Origin: Adineta ricciae
Taxonomy: Eukaryota; Rotifera; Eurotatoria; Adinetida; Adinetidae
Assembly: GCA_905250025.1 (NCBI GenBank)
Contig: CAJNOJ010000051.1
Span: forward strand, 37,121 to 101,120
DNA: 64,000 bases
Direction: 5' to 3'
Shown: piece by piece, positions 1-12,000 of the stretch
Layout of the letters: each line of letters begins with the position of its first letter
How positions within the stretch are numbered: the stretch's first letter is position 1
Translations under genes and position numbers: made by a program
Notes under the pieces: model-generated
Database searches by the model: none
What the model was told of the DNA's origin: nothing
Seen by the model: the letters and a program-made list of their open reading frames with translations, nothing else

Positions 1-3000
1 TTAATTTCGTCATAATTAGTTTTTTTTCTTCGTCATGATAAAATCTTATCTCGTGATCGCCGATTTCGGTTGGCACGAAAGCAATCGTATACAATTTTGG
101 TGATAATTTTTCGATTTTGCTTTTTAATTTCTTTCCTGCTGGTGTGACGATCTCGACGTGAATGTTAGGATTAAACATCGAATGAGTTTTCGGCTTGATA
201 ACCAACGATGTTCGCTTGTTAATCGAGGCATATTCATAATTTTCAAACGTTAATTCACTTGAGAAAACATTACAGATGAATGGTGATCCTGTTTTCGTGA
301 CAGAAAAAAAAACATTCGTGAGGGTAATTAGTCGAAAATTGTTTGTTTTTCTTTACCATGAATGTGAATGCCATTGAGTTTGATTCGTATATAATGCGCG
401 CAAGGTTTATCGGGAAGGAAATTAACACGAAAACGAGCACCGCCTTCGTTTTGCACATAGTTTGGAATGTTCTTTCCATCTCGTGATATGGCGATTTCCA
501 GATTGCCGGCACCCGAATCGGTTGCGTCGACTGAAAGAGAGAGAGATATTCTTCTCCTATTGTTCAACGGTTTTAATTGAAATTTTACTGATGAATGATG
601 TCGGCGTGCTCACAGTTGTTGATGACGGAAAATCGAACGTTTTGATTTTATTTATATCATACGACTGTGATGTAAATGGACTACCGTCAATAGGTATGTC
701 ATCATGGAGAACATCGATATGAAATTCACCTAGGCGAAATAATTGATTTTAAAGCAAGAATTTGTATGAGGTAACTCACCGACACGATCAGGTGTGTAAG
801 TGACTTCGTATCGATTGGGATCGATCTTGGTTGTGATACATGAGATTAGATGATCATTGGGTCCTATAAACAAATCCGTTGAGATGTTCGCAAGCGAAAT
901 CAGGTCAGCGGTACTTACAGATACGTGATTAGTAGGAAAAGAGAAACTAAATTAGGTGTTAATCAAAATCCATTACCGAAAAATCAAGACAAAGATTGAA
1001 TAGCGAACCTTTTATCGAACATTTCAATTTTCCGACATCATCGTTTTGAGTGACAACAGTGAACGACGTGGGAATGTTGATCGGATTGGAGCCCAGACCT
1101 TTTCCCATTGCTGTAACACGCTGATTTTCCATAACATTGACAGGAAATGGACTTCCTAAAACCAGACAAACACAATTCGTAAGTTTATGTGACTCGTTCC
1201 CTTCACCTCAAAATCTAGTTAGAAAGCTACCTGGAGATGTTCGAGAGCAAATTGATGTTTTATGAAGAGCAAACATACATACGGCTTCTTCATACAAATT
1301 AAAAAGTGAATTTTTCCGCTCGACTCTTATATCATTCACTTTTTTTCTGTCTGCCTTTCTCTCTCTCTCTCTCTCTCTCTTTCTTTCGCTCAGTTATGTT
1401 GATGCGCTTGAAAGAACTACATATATGTTCACTTTCGCTTGCTTCGTTTTGCTTCACCCGTCTTTATATTACTATGACTATGCAACAAAATTAATGATGG
1501 TACATATCTTGACATAATGAAACAGTTTCGAAAAAATGCATGCGAACTAGTAATCTTTTCGAGCTAATTGTTTGCTTTAAAAAGCCATTGACGATATTGT
1601 TGCGGGTTATCGTACGATTTATGTCTAATATTAAGCATATCTAGATAAGATAAGAATGAAAGGAGGGAAAAGAAGGAGGGAGTGGAGAAAAGTAACCTTG
1701 TCAATCACAACTATGTTACATTCGACGCTCACACACTTTCGCGCATACGCTCGTCGCGATGTGTGACAAAAAAGTAAAGTAGATTCATTTAAATTTTGAT
1801 TTTCTCTCGTGAACTACTAATGAAGAGTATGTAAGTTACCCGGGACAAGTTCGCCGTTGAAAAGTATATTGCAATAATGTGTCGTTGCTTTGTGCGGAAT
1901 GAATTGAACTTCATAACAACTCTTTCCGGTTGGATTCACATCGTTGGGTATATTTTGACCAGAGTAGTTCACACTAATCTCGAGATTACCTTCACCTGCC
2001 ATCGATGCGTCGACTAGTAACGATTAGATAAAACGTGTGTCACATCTTTTTTCCTGCTCAATGAGTAAGAACGATACTCCTATCATTTTTTCGAAACTTA
2101 CTTCGAAATTTAGTTGGCTTGCCAATAGCACTACTATTTGTTGTCGGTGTGACGAGAACCTTTTTCGGATCATAACATTTCACATAGAATGGACTAGCAG
2201 GGATGAGTTTCCCATTTAACTCCACATGAATTCTATAAGTTCCAATTTCCGTCGGGGTCCAATCCACTCGAAGTCCAGCAATAGTTAACAGTGTTGACGG
2301 AGTGGTGGATTCGCCCGTGGGAGAAAATACGGTCACATCGATGTTCGACGAGCTGCCATGGGCTGTATCAATCGTGAACCAAGTTTGAGCGCCAAGTAGA
2401 ACCTGGCTAAGACCGGGCCCATGAATTTTGATGTCATCAGCTGTAATGACATGGCATTCTTTTGGAAAGCCTGAAAGTTTCTCAAAATAGAACGATCATT
2501 TGTGAATAAGAGCTTTGGCTTACCAGGAATATCGTGTCCGTTGAATTTGACCGACAGTTGATGTAGATTATTTGACGTTGGAAGAAAGGTAAAGTGAAAC
2601 TTGGATTTGCCCAAAGATTTGACCTTATTGGGCACTTGACCATTGTTGATCGCAACTTCCAATTGTCCTTCACCAGCTTTCAATGCATCGATTGTAAATT
2701 CAGCTGGTTGATTATAAATAATAAAACGTGGTATTTCCGAAACCACTATACGATTTGTATCAAATGATTGAAGTATAAACGGCGAACCATATATCTCCAT
2801 TTTTCGACTCGATCGTACATCTACGCGATGCAGGCCTGATCAAGGAAAAACAACATATAGATGGTACGAAGTGAAAGTCAGACAGATGTTATGTTTTTTT
2901 TCTTCATGGTCTTCGCATTCGATCTATATCGCGCATCTTTTTCTGAAGGTAAGTTTATATGCATATCAAATGATACGAAGTAAAGGTGTACTATTTCGAA

Positions 3001-4222
3001 ATGTATATGTATATATAGACACTACTACTTGCGAACATATTTGAAAATATGTGCAGCTCCTTGATTTGATTTGTCTTACGGCAGCGACTAAGTGTAACGA
3101 GAAATTTAATTTCGATTTCGCCTAGTTTAGGTTTGAATTAAATATTAAACCTTGTCAAATATTGCTCAATGAGAGACATATTTAGAAAAAAATTCGTACT
3201 TAATCGATGGCCTCCTATGGTCACTCGGGTTCTCGTGCCTATCAATTGACACGTTGATTAGTTATCTATTCACTCACCAATTTCATTCAACATATAGTCA
3301 ATACGTGTCTCATTCGTGTTCAATTGCGAATGTTGAAAGAGAACAGAACGACTTGATGGTGCTTGAAAGACGAAAAAGAAATTGGAAAAAAAAACGAACG
3401 ATTTTTTCTTTCATTTACAACATCAATTGTATTTTACCAGTGATATTAATGTCAAATGATAATGATTGATTGCAAATATCAAACGAAGCCGGATGTCCGA
3501 CATGAACATTCGTCAAATGATTAGATACTATCATTCGTTGTAATTCATCGATCTGACAAGAAAACGGGCTACCTAATAGAAAAAAAAAGCTCCTATCAAT
3601 GACGACCTTCGATAAGAATCAATCGGTTACCTGGAATAGTTAATCCATTAAATCGAATATCGATCTTATGTAGACCAGTTTGTCGTGGAAGAAAACTAAC
3701 ATCAAATTGTGAGTTGCCGTATGAGATGGCATTGCATAGAACTTGTCCATCTTGTACGAACACTTCCAATTGTCCAATACCAGCTCGAATCGTATCTATA
3801 CTGAATCGAACGACCTGATTTACGTGACCGTCCGTTAGATTTGATATGTTAACTTGATTGATGTCGAAAACATTGATCCTGTACGGATATTGATGGATGA
3901 GCTTTTCGGCAAGATAGATCATCAGTTGCATTTCCCCAATTTCATATGGAATGTAATTAATCGTCCATATGCCATCACCTTGATTGACAACTTCAACAAG
4001 ATCGGAACGTTCTGGTGGTAAAATGACGATCTTGACTTCGTCCGTCGGATTATAAGATGAACGTGCATCGATTATCACCGATGTTTGAACATTAACTTGC
4101 GCCTGATATAAACCATCACCAAAAATATTTATCGGCTGATCACCTTCTCAGTAAAAATAGATTCGCTCGTTTTCTAGTAACGAAAAATCCTACTTACGGA
4201 TCTTCAAACGTCGAATAAACAT
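1..4222 (-). CDS. Filamin-repeat (Ig-like) protein lacking an actin-binding head; 3' part beyond the window
   Basis: This is a spliced minus-strand gene made of consecutive filamin-type immunoglobulin repeats. The repeat signature recurs: an AGxGxLEV-like strand, then GQxIPN/VPN, FLP, FNGxxIPG and a final SPF (clear copies at 3630-3840, 2530-2690, 1840-2010 and 360-530). Introns fall repeatedly right after the IPG motif, so exons and repeats are in register. The first exon is placed at 4194-4222 (protein begins MFIRRLKIQ); a TGA lies in frame just upstream of that ATG, and GTAAGT...GAG joins it to 4147. Filamins crosslink actin through N-terminal calponin-homology domains and bind partners through the Ig repeats. 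Here no CH domain precedes the first repeat, so this is a repeat-only scaffold, a fragment of a larger split gene, or a gene with distant 5' exons. The repeat at 3440-3570 looks short; a possible 42-bp in-frame exon lies near 3080-3121. Coding sequence runs off position 1. Confidence 0.85.
1357..1385 (+). repeat. (CT)n microsatellite in filamin intron
   Basis: An uninterrupted run of CT dinucleotides inside the roughly 680-bp intron between the exons ending near 1840 and beginning near 1156. It is a simple-sequence expansion; no function is evident. Confidence 0.9.
2838..3437. other. Large intron in the filamin-repeat gene
   Basis: About 600 bp separate two filamin-repeat exons, ten times the usual intron length here. 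It is AT-rich with no convincing ORF, apart from the possible small exon near 3080-3121 (CTAG acceptor, GTAAGA donor on the minus strand). Confidence 0.5.
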
Positions 4223-4861
4223 ATTCGCTCAATCATGATTTGCATTGTTGATCACTAAAATAATAATCGACCAAATGTTCACTATGAATTTTGTTCAAGA
4301 CGAGACAATATGTATAAAATAAAGATGTGCATCGTAAAAACGTTTATTTCATTTGACGTGTTCGTCAGTCTGTCTCAACGACTATAATTATATGCTTGTC
4401 ATATTACATTATCTATTGAAGATTTGTACATGGCGATATATATATATGTATACATCATTGTTCAGAACAGAACAAGAAGAAGTTACTGACCATGAATCGA
4501 TTTCGACAACGATGAAAGAAATCGAACAGAACCTGCACAACGCTACATGACCTCTTTTGTCTAGACAATTTAACACGATTCTCTTAGCAGAAATCAACCA
4601 TGGATTTCGTTTCGAAAAACCATACGATCATGGATAATTCGTGTTAACGTAAGAAGAAAGAAAAAAAAAAGAAAACTATTGACTTTAATTCAATTCTATA
4701 TATTTGTGCAGAGCAAATACATTATAGTTAATTCAAACATGTCCTTGACTACGACAATAGTGATAGATATATCCTATCTGTTATTTCATCTTTTTCGTGT
4801 CATTTAATTGAAACCAAACAGCGCTAGAGACACAGCATAGTTCATTTCGAATCATACTCCA
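4223..4861. other. Intergenic, divergent promoter region
   Basis: Separates the divergently transcribed filamin-repeat and LITAF-domain genes. AT-rich; no ORF, RNA gene or repeat recognised. It must hold promoters for both genes unless the filamin gene has further upstream exons. Confidence 0.5.
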
Positions 4862-5317
4862 ATGACCAACGTGCCACCGCCTTATTGTAAATCGTGTATG
4901 TGTTCAGTGAAAATCTTATCGATTTATCTGTTTAATTAGATGATCATCCACATGAATCAGCGTCACACATGCACAATGTACCGAAACAAAACTACCCACC
5001 GCAAGTATTCTCTGCAATTTGTCCAACAGGCCCAAATCCAATGCCATGTACCTGCCCGTATTGTCACCAAGCGATCATATCACGTGTGGAAAATAGGAAT
5101 GGTGCTCTTGTATGGATTGTAGTGATTATTCTCTGTCTCATTGGCTGCGTATTCGGTTGCTGTTTAATTCCATTTTTCATGAACAGTTTGAAAGTACGTC
5201 CGCTGAACTCTTTTGCACGAAATAAATCGATTTATTTATTCGTTTCATCTTCATTAGGATGTAATACATATCTGTCCGGTTTGTCAACGACAAATTGGAC
5301 GTGACAAAAAATTGTAG
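4862..5317 (+). CDS. LITAF/CDIP1-type zinc-ribbon membrane protein
   Basis: Three exons (4862-4886, 4940-5193, 5258-5317) encode a protein of about 112 residues. It has a Pro/Tyr/His-rich N-terminus (starts MTNVPPPYYDHP), then a CPYC half-zinc site, a hydrophobic stretch of about 23 residues (ALVWIVVIILCLIGCVFGCC), and the second half-site HICPVCQRQIG at the C-terminus. This split CxxC...hydrophobic...HxCPxC plan is diagnostic of the LITAF/SIMPLE domain. Such proteins sit on the cytoplasmic face of late endosomes and lysosomes, with the hydrophobic segment embedded as a monotopic membrane anchor. The proline/tyrosine N-terminus is the usual place for PPxY and ESCRT contacts; PPPY is present. 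The first exon is short, but its phase joins exon 2 exactly. The second CxxC lies in its own small exon after a GTACGT...TTAG intron. Confidence 0.9.
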
Positions 5318-6004
5318 ATTATATCATTGTCCTGATGTTTATCTCAACAGTTCTATTGACATCTTACACCTTTTTTTTTCTCTCTTACTTCATAAGCACA
5401 TGCTTTTATCGTATGTAAAGTTATCTGATCTTAGCGATGAGCTTTGATGACAACTTAATCATTAAGTCAAATGTATATAAAAACCCGCTTTAATCTTCTT
5501 TCGATTGAACTCATGTAAAATGTTCGTATATCATTTCGCTGAATAGAGCAAAATAACCTCTCAGTCTTGATAATAGACAATTTATTTTTCAATTTCTTCG
5601 TAGACTAAATTATAGTTTCTTCTTCGAATGTACCTGTAATTATCGATACATCGAACAAATTAGATGCTTAGCATTGAAGAATAATTACTTCGAAAGGCAA
5701 ATAACATGTGTGGATATTCAAACAGAATCATCTGAGAAATGGATCGTGTAAATAATTTATTGAGAGAATACATAACAGCAAAAGCATTGCTTTTATTCTC
5801 TTTGATGTAATTCTTTTCTATGAATATATTTGTTGGAAAGTTTAAACGCATGTATCGTCTAATAACAATTCCACGCGTGTGGGTAGCAGAATGCTTAATA
5901 ACTCTCACTTTTACTGATGTTATTTCTAATTGTATGCGGAAAAGTCAAGTTAACATCATACAATATATTTACATGTGCAATTAGTTGCCTTCCTCGTTTC
6001 CAGA
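5318..6004. other. Intergenic, no gene seen
   Basis: AT-rich spacer. A pyrimidine-rich AG acceptor (TTCCTCGTTTCCAG) ends one base before the next start codon, so its distal part may be a 5' UTR intron or trans-splicing outron. Confidence 0.45.
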
Positions 6005-6856
6005 ATGTTTTCTGTACGAAGAATTACGAAAGAATCGATCCGATCTTTCATTTCTGTTGTAACTCTTCTCCTGTCGATTCTAATTATGACACGTACGTAT
6101 CTATCTCGTCGTATTGTTTACATATTCATCAACAATAATGGCTCGAATTATTCATTCGCTGCTGATTTCTATCCTCACATAGCTGTTTTAGTAGAGTTTC
6201 GTGAAACTGATCGAATTGTTAGTGTTGTTCACAATGTTCTCCAGCATATACCCGAAACATGGCCCATTCAAATAGTACATGGGAAAGAAAATGTGAATTT
6301 CATTCGTAATTCAACTCTTGCTTCTTTCATTGCAACTGGCAAAGTTTTCCTGACATTAGTCGAATCAATTGGTGATAAACGAAGAATCAACCATTTCCTA
6401 ACCGATTTAAACTTTTGGAAGTTAGTTCGTGGCGAGAAAGTTCTTTTCTTTCAAATCGATTCGATCATGTGTTCGAATTCTCCGCATTATATAACTGATT
6501 ATCTTCAATACGATTACGTAGGTGCACCATGGGATCTTACCGGTTTCCTGTATAATCAAACCTATCGTGTTGGTAACGGTGGATTTTCTTTACGTAGTCG
6601 TGAGAAAACGTTAGCGCTATTGAAAATGTTTCCTTACAACTCCTTTCTACCTGAAGATGTTTGGTATGCAGAAAACTTTCATCGTGTAAATGCATCGATC
6701 GCTCCAATAAACATCGCTAAGACATTCTCCGTTGAATCTATGTTCTATGCACGACCGGTCGGGGTACATCAATTTCCATGGAATTGTAAATTTCGAAGAC
6801 AACTACGTGAAACATGTCCCGAGTCGATAATGGTTTTACCGAATGGACGATGTTAA
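6005..6856 (+). CDS. DUF5672-family type II membrane protein
   Basis: A single uninterrupted ORF of 283 codons, unusual beside the intron-rich neighbours. Residues about 13-32 form one hydrophobic segment after a basic N-terminus (MFSVRRITKES), consistent with a signal anchor and a luminal or extracellular C-terminal domain. The body carries hallmarks of the DUF5672 family: FFQIDSIMC, YDYVGAPW, VGNGGFSLRSR and PEDVWY, with a late FSVES. These acidic and glycine-rich motifs resemble Golgi glycosyltransferase folds (QxDS as a DxD-like metal site, GNGG substrate loop), but the activity of this family is not established to my knowledge. An in-frame ATG at 5975 would add 10 residues. I prefer 6005 because a good splice acceptor ends just before it. 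An AATAAA lies 28 bases after the stop. The intronless structure and the wide occurrence of the family outside animals fit acquisition by transfer, but this is not proven. Confidence 0.75.
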   Translation: MFSVRRITKESIRSFISVVTLLLSILIMTRTYLSRRIVYIFINNNGSNYSFAADFYPHIAVLVEFRETDRIVSVVHNVLQHIPETWPIQIVHGKENVNFIRNSTLASFIATGKVFLTLVESIGDKRRINHFLTDLNFWKLVRGEKVLFFQIDSIMCSNSPHYITDYLQYDYVGAPWDLTGFLYNQTYRVGNGGFSLRSREKTLALLKMFPYNSFLPEDVWYAENFHRVNASIAPINIAKTFSVESMFYARPVGVHQFPWNCKFRRQLRETCPESIMVLPNGRC

Positions 6857-9053
6857 CCCTGTGAATATCTTTTTTTTAATGAGAATAAAGAGAAAAGATC
6901 ATTGATCATATGCCGAAGTAGTTCTTTCATTAGTTTACAAGGATTGATAAACATTAAATGATTGTCAACAGTTATCGATTAAACACGTGAATGATCATTT
7001 CTCAATCAAATCTTTCTTCTTTTTCAAACTTACATTTGTCATGTGACTTCGAAGAGAATTAGATTACAAACTCAACAAAAGAGATTAACTTGCTGCATAT
7101 GACAGAAGCATTGTTAGTGAATGTTAAGCAGTATTCGGTCAATATTTATCTGACACTTTCTTCATTAGGATAAAATAGATCTGCACGTTTGATTTCAATA
7201 AACGTCAAATGACGACTTGATTATATGCTAATGATTTAATCTCGAAGAAAAATTTCTGCATAAGTTAATAAATTTCCTCTTTTTTGTTCAGTCGCGCTGA
7301 TAGCGTGCTGATCGCTGGCAGGCATATGCATAAAATGATGAACGTGTCAGTAAAATTGAATAGACAGAAGCGCAAGTAATGATTTATATTTGAGAAACAC
7401 AAAAAAAGAAAGTACAAGTGAGTCTGTCGATCAAAACTATGATTGCCAACAAGTTATTCTTCGATAGAAGAAGAGAAAAAGATGGCAATTGTTTTCTTCC
7501 GACAATCGATTTTTAATTACAATCAAAGGTAACCAAAATGCTATGTGAACCGCCAAAACAAGAATTGATGAGGTACATAGATAAGAATAATAATAGTGTT
7601 TGTTTTTCACCAAAGCAAAACTGGCACACAGTCATAGAACTAATTAGAAATAACCTGCAGATTGCGTAAGTTCTATCGAAAAGAAAAACTGGATAGGTCA
7701 AGGCATTATGCATATTGATGATAGACAAGCAATGAAGATAGAGCTTTTCAGCAATTGTTTCCTTTATAGATGCATATGTAGGCAGAACGAAAGCGAGTTA
7801 CTTCCGACGTATATAATCGATCCCCGAGGGTAGTGGTCAGTGATTTAAGTGGAATATTCCACGCTGCAAGTATGTAGTAGGACGATGTTGAAAAAAAAGT
7901 TAATGTCCGTTTAGTTTGTCGAGAGGATAGGTTATTTGTCTTCTGAAGGAAATGTTCTTGTATATATACTTCTTGACAAGAATGCTTTGTTCAGTTTTCT
8001 TCGCTTACTTTCCTCCGTCTTTAATATAGCAGTGAAATCATGTGTCAAAACTAGCTCGATGACTGAATTGCTTGTCAGTTTTGTCTTTCACTTGCAATAG
8101 GAGACGTGTCCATATGACAGTTATGACTCTGTCAAAATTTTTCCTTTGACAAAAAAGGTCGTATCATCATTGTGAATCGGCTGTTTATATTAGAGAAGAA
8201 TCAATATGTAAGAGATACAATACGATATTCTTCTTTTTTGTTTTACTATCCATGCTGAGATAATATCTTTCAAGTGCACTGACCGAATTAAGAAATAACA
8301 GACACTACCCACTGTGTCATTCGTTTTCTTTCGAGAAAGAAAAACTCATCAATGTGCTTGACATGCTTTTATTCATTAAATTCTCATTGTTTTTCATCAA
8401 GTGAGTTCAAAACAAAACTTCACCATAGTTAACTCCGCTGTGCGTACGTACACATTCTGTTCTCTTACATCAAGATGATAGTTGAGAAAGAGGAGACGAC
8501 AAGAAAGCAAGAGAAAAATAATGATGATGATGATGATGAACACAATCGACAGAAGAAAAGAAGATGTGCATTATTATTATCATTATGGTTCCCTATTGTT
8601 AGATATAGTCAACGAACGACGTTATACTATCAAACTTCAGTGAATAAATATACATAAAAATAAGTGAGTTTATGATTACCCACATCGATCTTTTGACTTC
8701 GAATGAAGATAACATAGAAAATATGTCAGGGTCCTTTCTTTTTATCTTCTAATATAACATATCAGAATCTAATAAGCATGAAGGTCCACATTACCGCATA
8801 TTTCATCTCATTTTCTCGCCAGAGTAAATTGTTTTAGAATGAAACGTAACAGAGCATCTTTCCACCTGTATGCTTCAACGCTTTTGTTGATATTAAAGAA
8901 GCCCTGTCAAGTGTGTACATGCATGGTCAGTTAGAGTTGGATAGAATGTAATTGAATGTTTATTAGAAAAAGAAACATATTCAATCTATCTTGATTACAG
9001 AATGTCTGACCATTGTCTGTTTCTTTCTTTCTTTCTTTTTTTATTTTCAGAAA
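6857..9053. other. Long intergenic region upstream of the nephrin-like gene
   Basis: About 2.2 kb with no coding region I can support. Short open frames have no recognisable motif and no splice continuity. A (GAT)n stretch lies near 8520-8538. A strong acceptor (TTTTTTTATTTTCAG) ends two bases before the start codon at 9054, so part of this region may be a 5' UTR intron or outron. Confidence 0.45.
6884..6889 (+). terminator. Polyadenylation signal AATAAA
   Basis: A canonical AATAAA 28 bases after the stop codon of the DUF5672 gene, following a T-rich stretch. Confidence 0.6.
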
Positions 9054-12000
9054 TGCCACTAAGCCTACTTATACAGTTGCTCATCATCTATTCAATTTTA
9101 TGTAAGTATATATAATTAAAGGAAAAAGACGCGACAAATCTTCTTTTGTTCGTGTTCAGATTTCTCATCGAGTGAAAATCAATATTATCGAATTCAACCG
9201 CATGATATATCTGCGTTAATTGGCTCAAATATTACTATTCCATGTGTGATTGCTTTACCGCATGGTGACATACAATGGACCAAAGATGGTCTAGCGTTAG
9301 GTTAGCAAATGTTTGATTGATCTGTCGTCGTCTCATATCTTTATGTTTGTCGTTTAGGTTACGATCGACAATTACCTGCGTTTCCTTCGTGGTCAATCAT
9401 CGGGGATGAAAGTCGTGGCGAATACAATTTTCTGATTCAATCATTGAAATTAGAAGACGAAGGTATCTTCGCCTGTGAAGTTTCACCCTATAAGGATGCA
9501 CCGGCATTGAAACAAGTAGCACATGTACGAACATTGATTGAACCACAGCGTGTACAGATTAACAATCAGCCGTTATGGAATGAAACAACCATTGTCATGA
9601 TCAGATACGACGAAACTATTCATCAGATCAATTGTGAAGTTGATGCAGCACGACCAGCAGCTCATATAAAATGGTTTAATGAAACCGGCCAAGAATTCCC
9701 AGCAACATCAAGAACATACACTCAAAGTATATCGAAAGGATCGGATAGTGAAATTTACTTGTTAACGATCTTCTTTTGTAGATCGTATCTTTTCAACCAC
9801 GAGTACATTAACCCTGGTTCCATCATTATCATTGAATAATAAGCGTTTTACGTGCCATGTCCATCATGAAACATTACTCGGCAAAATGGATAGACTATTT
9901 ACGACAGTTGAGATTCAAATTACATCCCCACCAAGTCTCCCAACGATTCACGGTTACACACCACCGCATTTGTTAATCAATGCTTCATATTTAACACTCT
10001 CGTGCTTATCGTATGGTGGATATCCTTTGGGCAGATTATCATGGTATAGATTAGAACGGGGAGACAATAAACAATTCCATCTGATTGATAATTCATCGAT
10101 TTCATATCCCCAACAAAACATGACTGTTAATAATATATCAATGATTGTTACACCTTCGGATAATAATGTAACATTTTTATGCCAAGTTACCAATGCATAT
10201 CTCTCCTCCATAGGACAAACACTGCAAACGGATGTTACTCTACGAGTTGCTTGTAAGTTGACTGGAAACAAAAAGAAGGATAGACATACAGTTTCCTTCG
10301 TTTGATTCTAGTTGGTCCATCGTCTGTACATATTCGTGATAATAGAAATCAGATCAACATAACCACTCTGATCGATGGAACTCCACGGCAATTTCAATGT
10401 CGAACAGCATCGTCTAATCCTCGACCAATAGTAAACTGGAAACTAAATGGACAAGTTCTTTCGCCTGATATCGATCCGATAGAAGAGCCAGGTGAATTCG
10501 CAGGAAAGATCGTTCAAATAACCAAAACCCTCGGTCTTGATAAATCCTTACGAGAATATCATGGAAAGATCCTTTCGTGTGAAGCACGAAATCCTGAAAC
10601 AGGCCATATTGTTACTGATTCGACGCAATTGAATGTTATCTGTTCGTATTGATAATTCTTAGAAAGTTCTCATTTTCCCTCCGATTCGATTTTAGACGAC
10701 GCAATAAGCATTGAAATGTATGGAATATCACAGAATAAGTTGATCAAAGCAGGTGATACCGTCACCGCAGAATGTATTTTAACTGGCGGACATCCGTTAG
10801 GAAAAATTATTTGGTATAAAGGTAATCAACTAAGATTTTGATCATTTTGTCGGACCTTGCTCATCTTCAGGTGGTGAATTACTTCAATCCGACTACATCA
10901 TGGAGTCGACTGGTAATTACGCGACAAGTCGTGTACAGTTCACTGTTTCAGTGTCGGATAACAATCTTCCGTTGACATGCAAAGGACAAGTCGAAAACTT
11001 TCCTCAAAAATTTGCATCGTTCGTTCTCAATGTGACCTGTAAGTGATTTGAATAGTTAGAAACCGTCATGAATCTTATTGTTACGTAGTTCTTCCTGCGG
11101 AGATATCAATTGTTGAAAACGAACTCTTGTCGAATTTATCTATGAATAACGAAGGTCCACGTGAATTCGAATGTCGATCTTCGAAATCCAATCCTCCCGC
11201 TCAGTTGAAAATAACTCGTCAATCAAATGATGGACAGAAGTACGCCGATGTCCAATACAAAACTTTAACGTCCGATACAACAGGCGTGAACTCAATCAAA
11301 TTCATGGTCTGATGCTTCGAAGTATTAGTTCTCCCGAAAACACATCGTTTGTTTACTTTTAGTTACCACAAATCGATCGTTCCCTCCATGGAAATTTGTT
11401 GACATGTGAAGCTATTTTAGATATCAGTCCTGCACCATTGACCAAACAGATTACTTATGTGCTCAATGTGAATCGTATGTTCTAACTGACTTTATGAATG
11501 TAGTTTATCTGATGCTTTTTTTTTGTTCAGATAAACCGTATTTTCGTGATTTCTATACATTGATCGAAGTGAAAGAAAATCAATGGTTCAATATTACATT
11601 GGAGGCGACTGGTTATCCAATGCCGATTACATATCAATGGTTTCATCCGTCGGGAAGACAACTCATGAACGATGAACTGAATATTTTTGTCAACCAGGGG
11701 CAATTAGCTGTGACGAACATTCAACGAAGTGATTCTGGAACTTATCGCTGTGCTGCGTCGAATCTAGTTGGAAGTACTCAAGTGAATGTTACATTAAATG
11801 TTCTTTGTAAGTTCGAATAGCAAGCGGTTTGTTGTTCGAAAAAAAAACAAACGAACGTTTTCTGACTATTATAGATGGGCCGAGTATTAGTCGAACTCAG
11901 GGATATGCAGTGACAGAAGCTTTAATGCCAGGCTCTTCGGCGATACTCCTATGTGTCATTAACAGCAATCCAATGAATATTAGTAATATACGCTGGTTAA

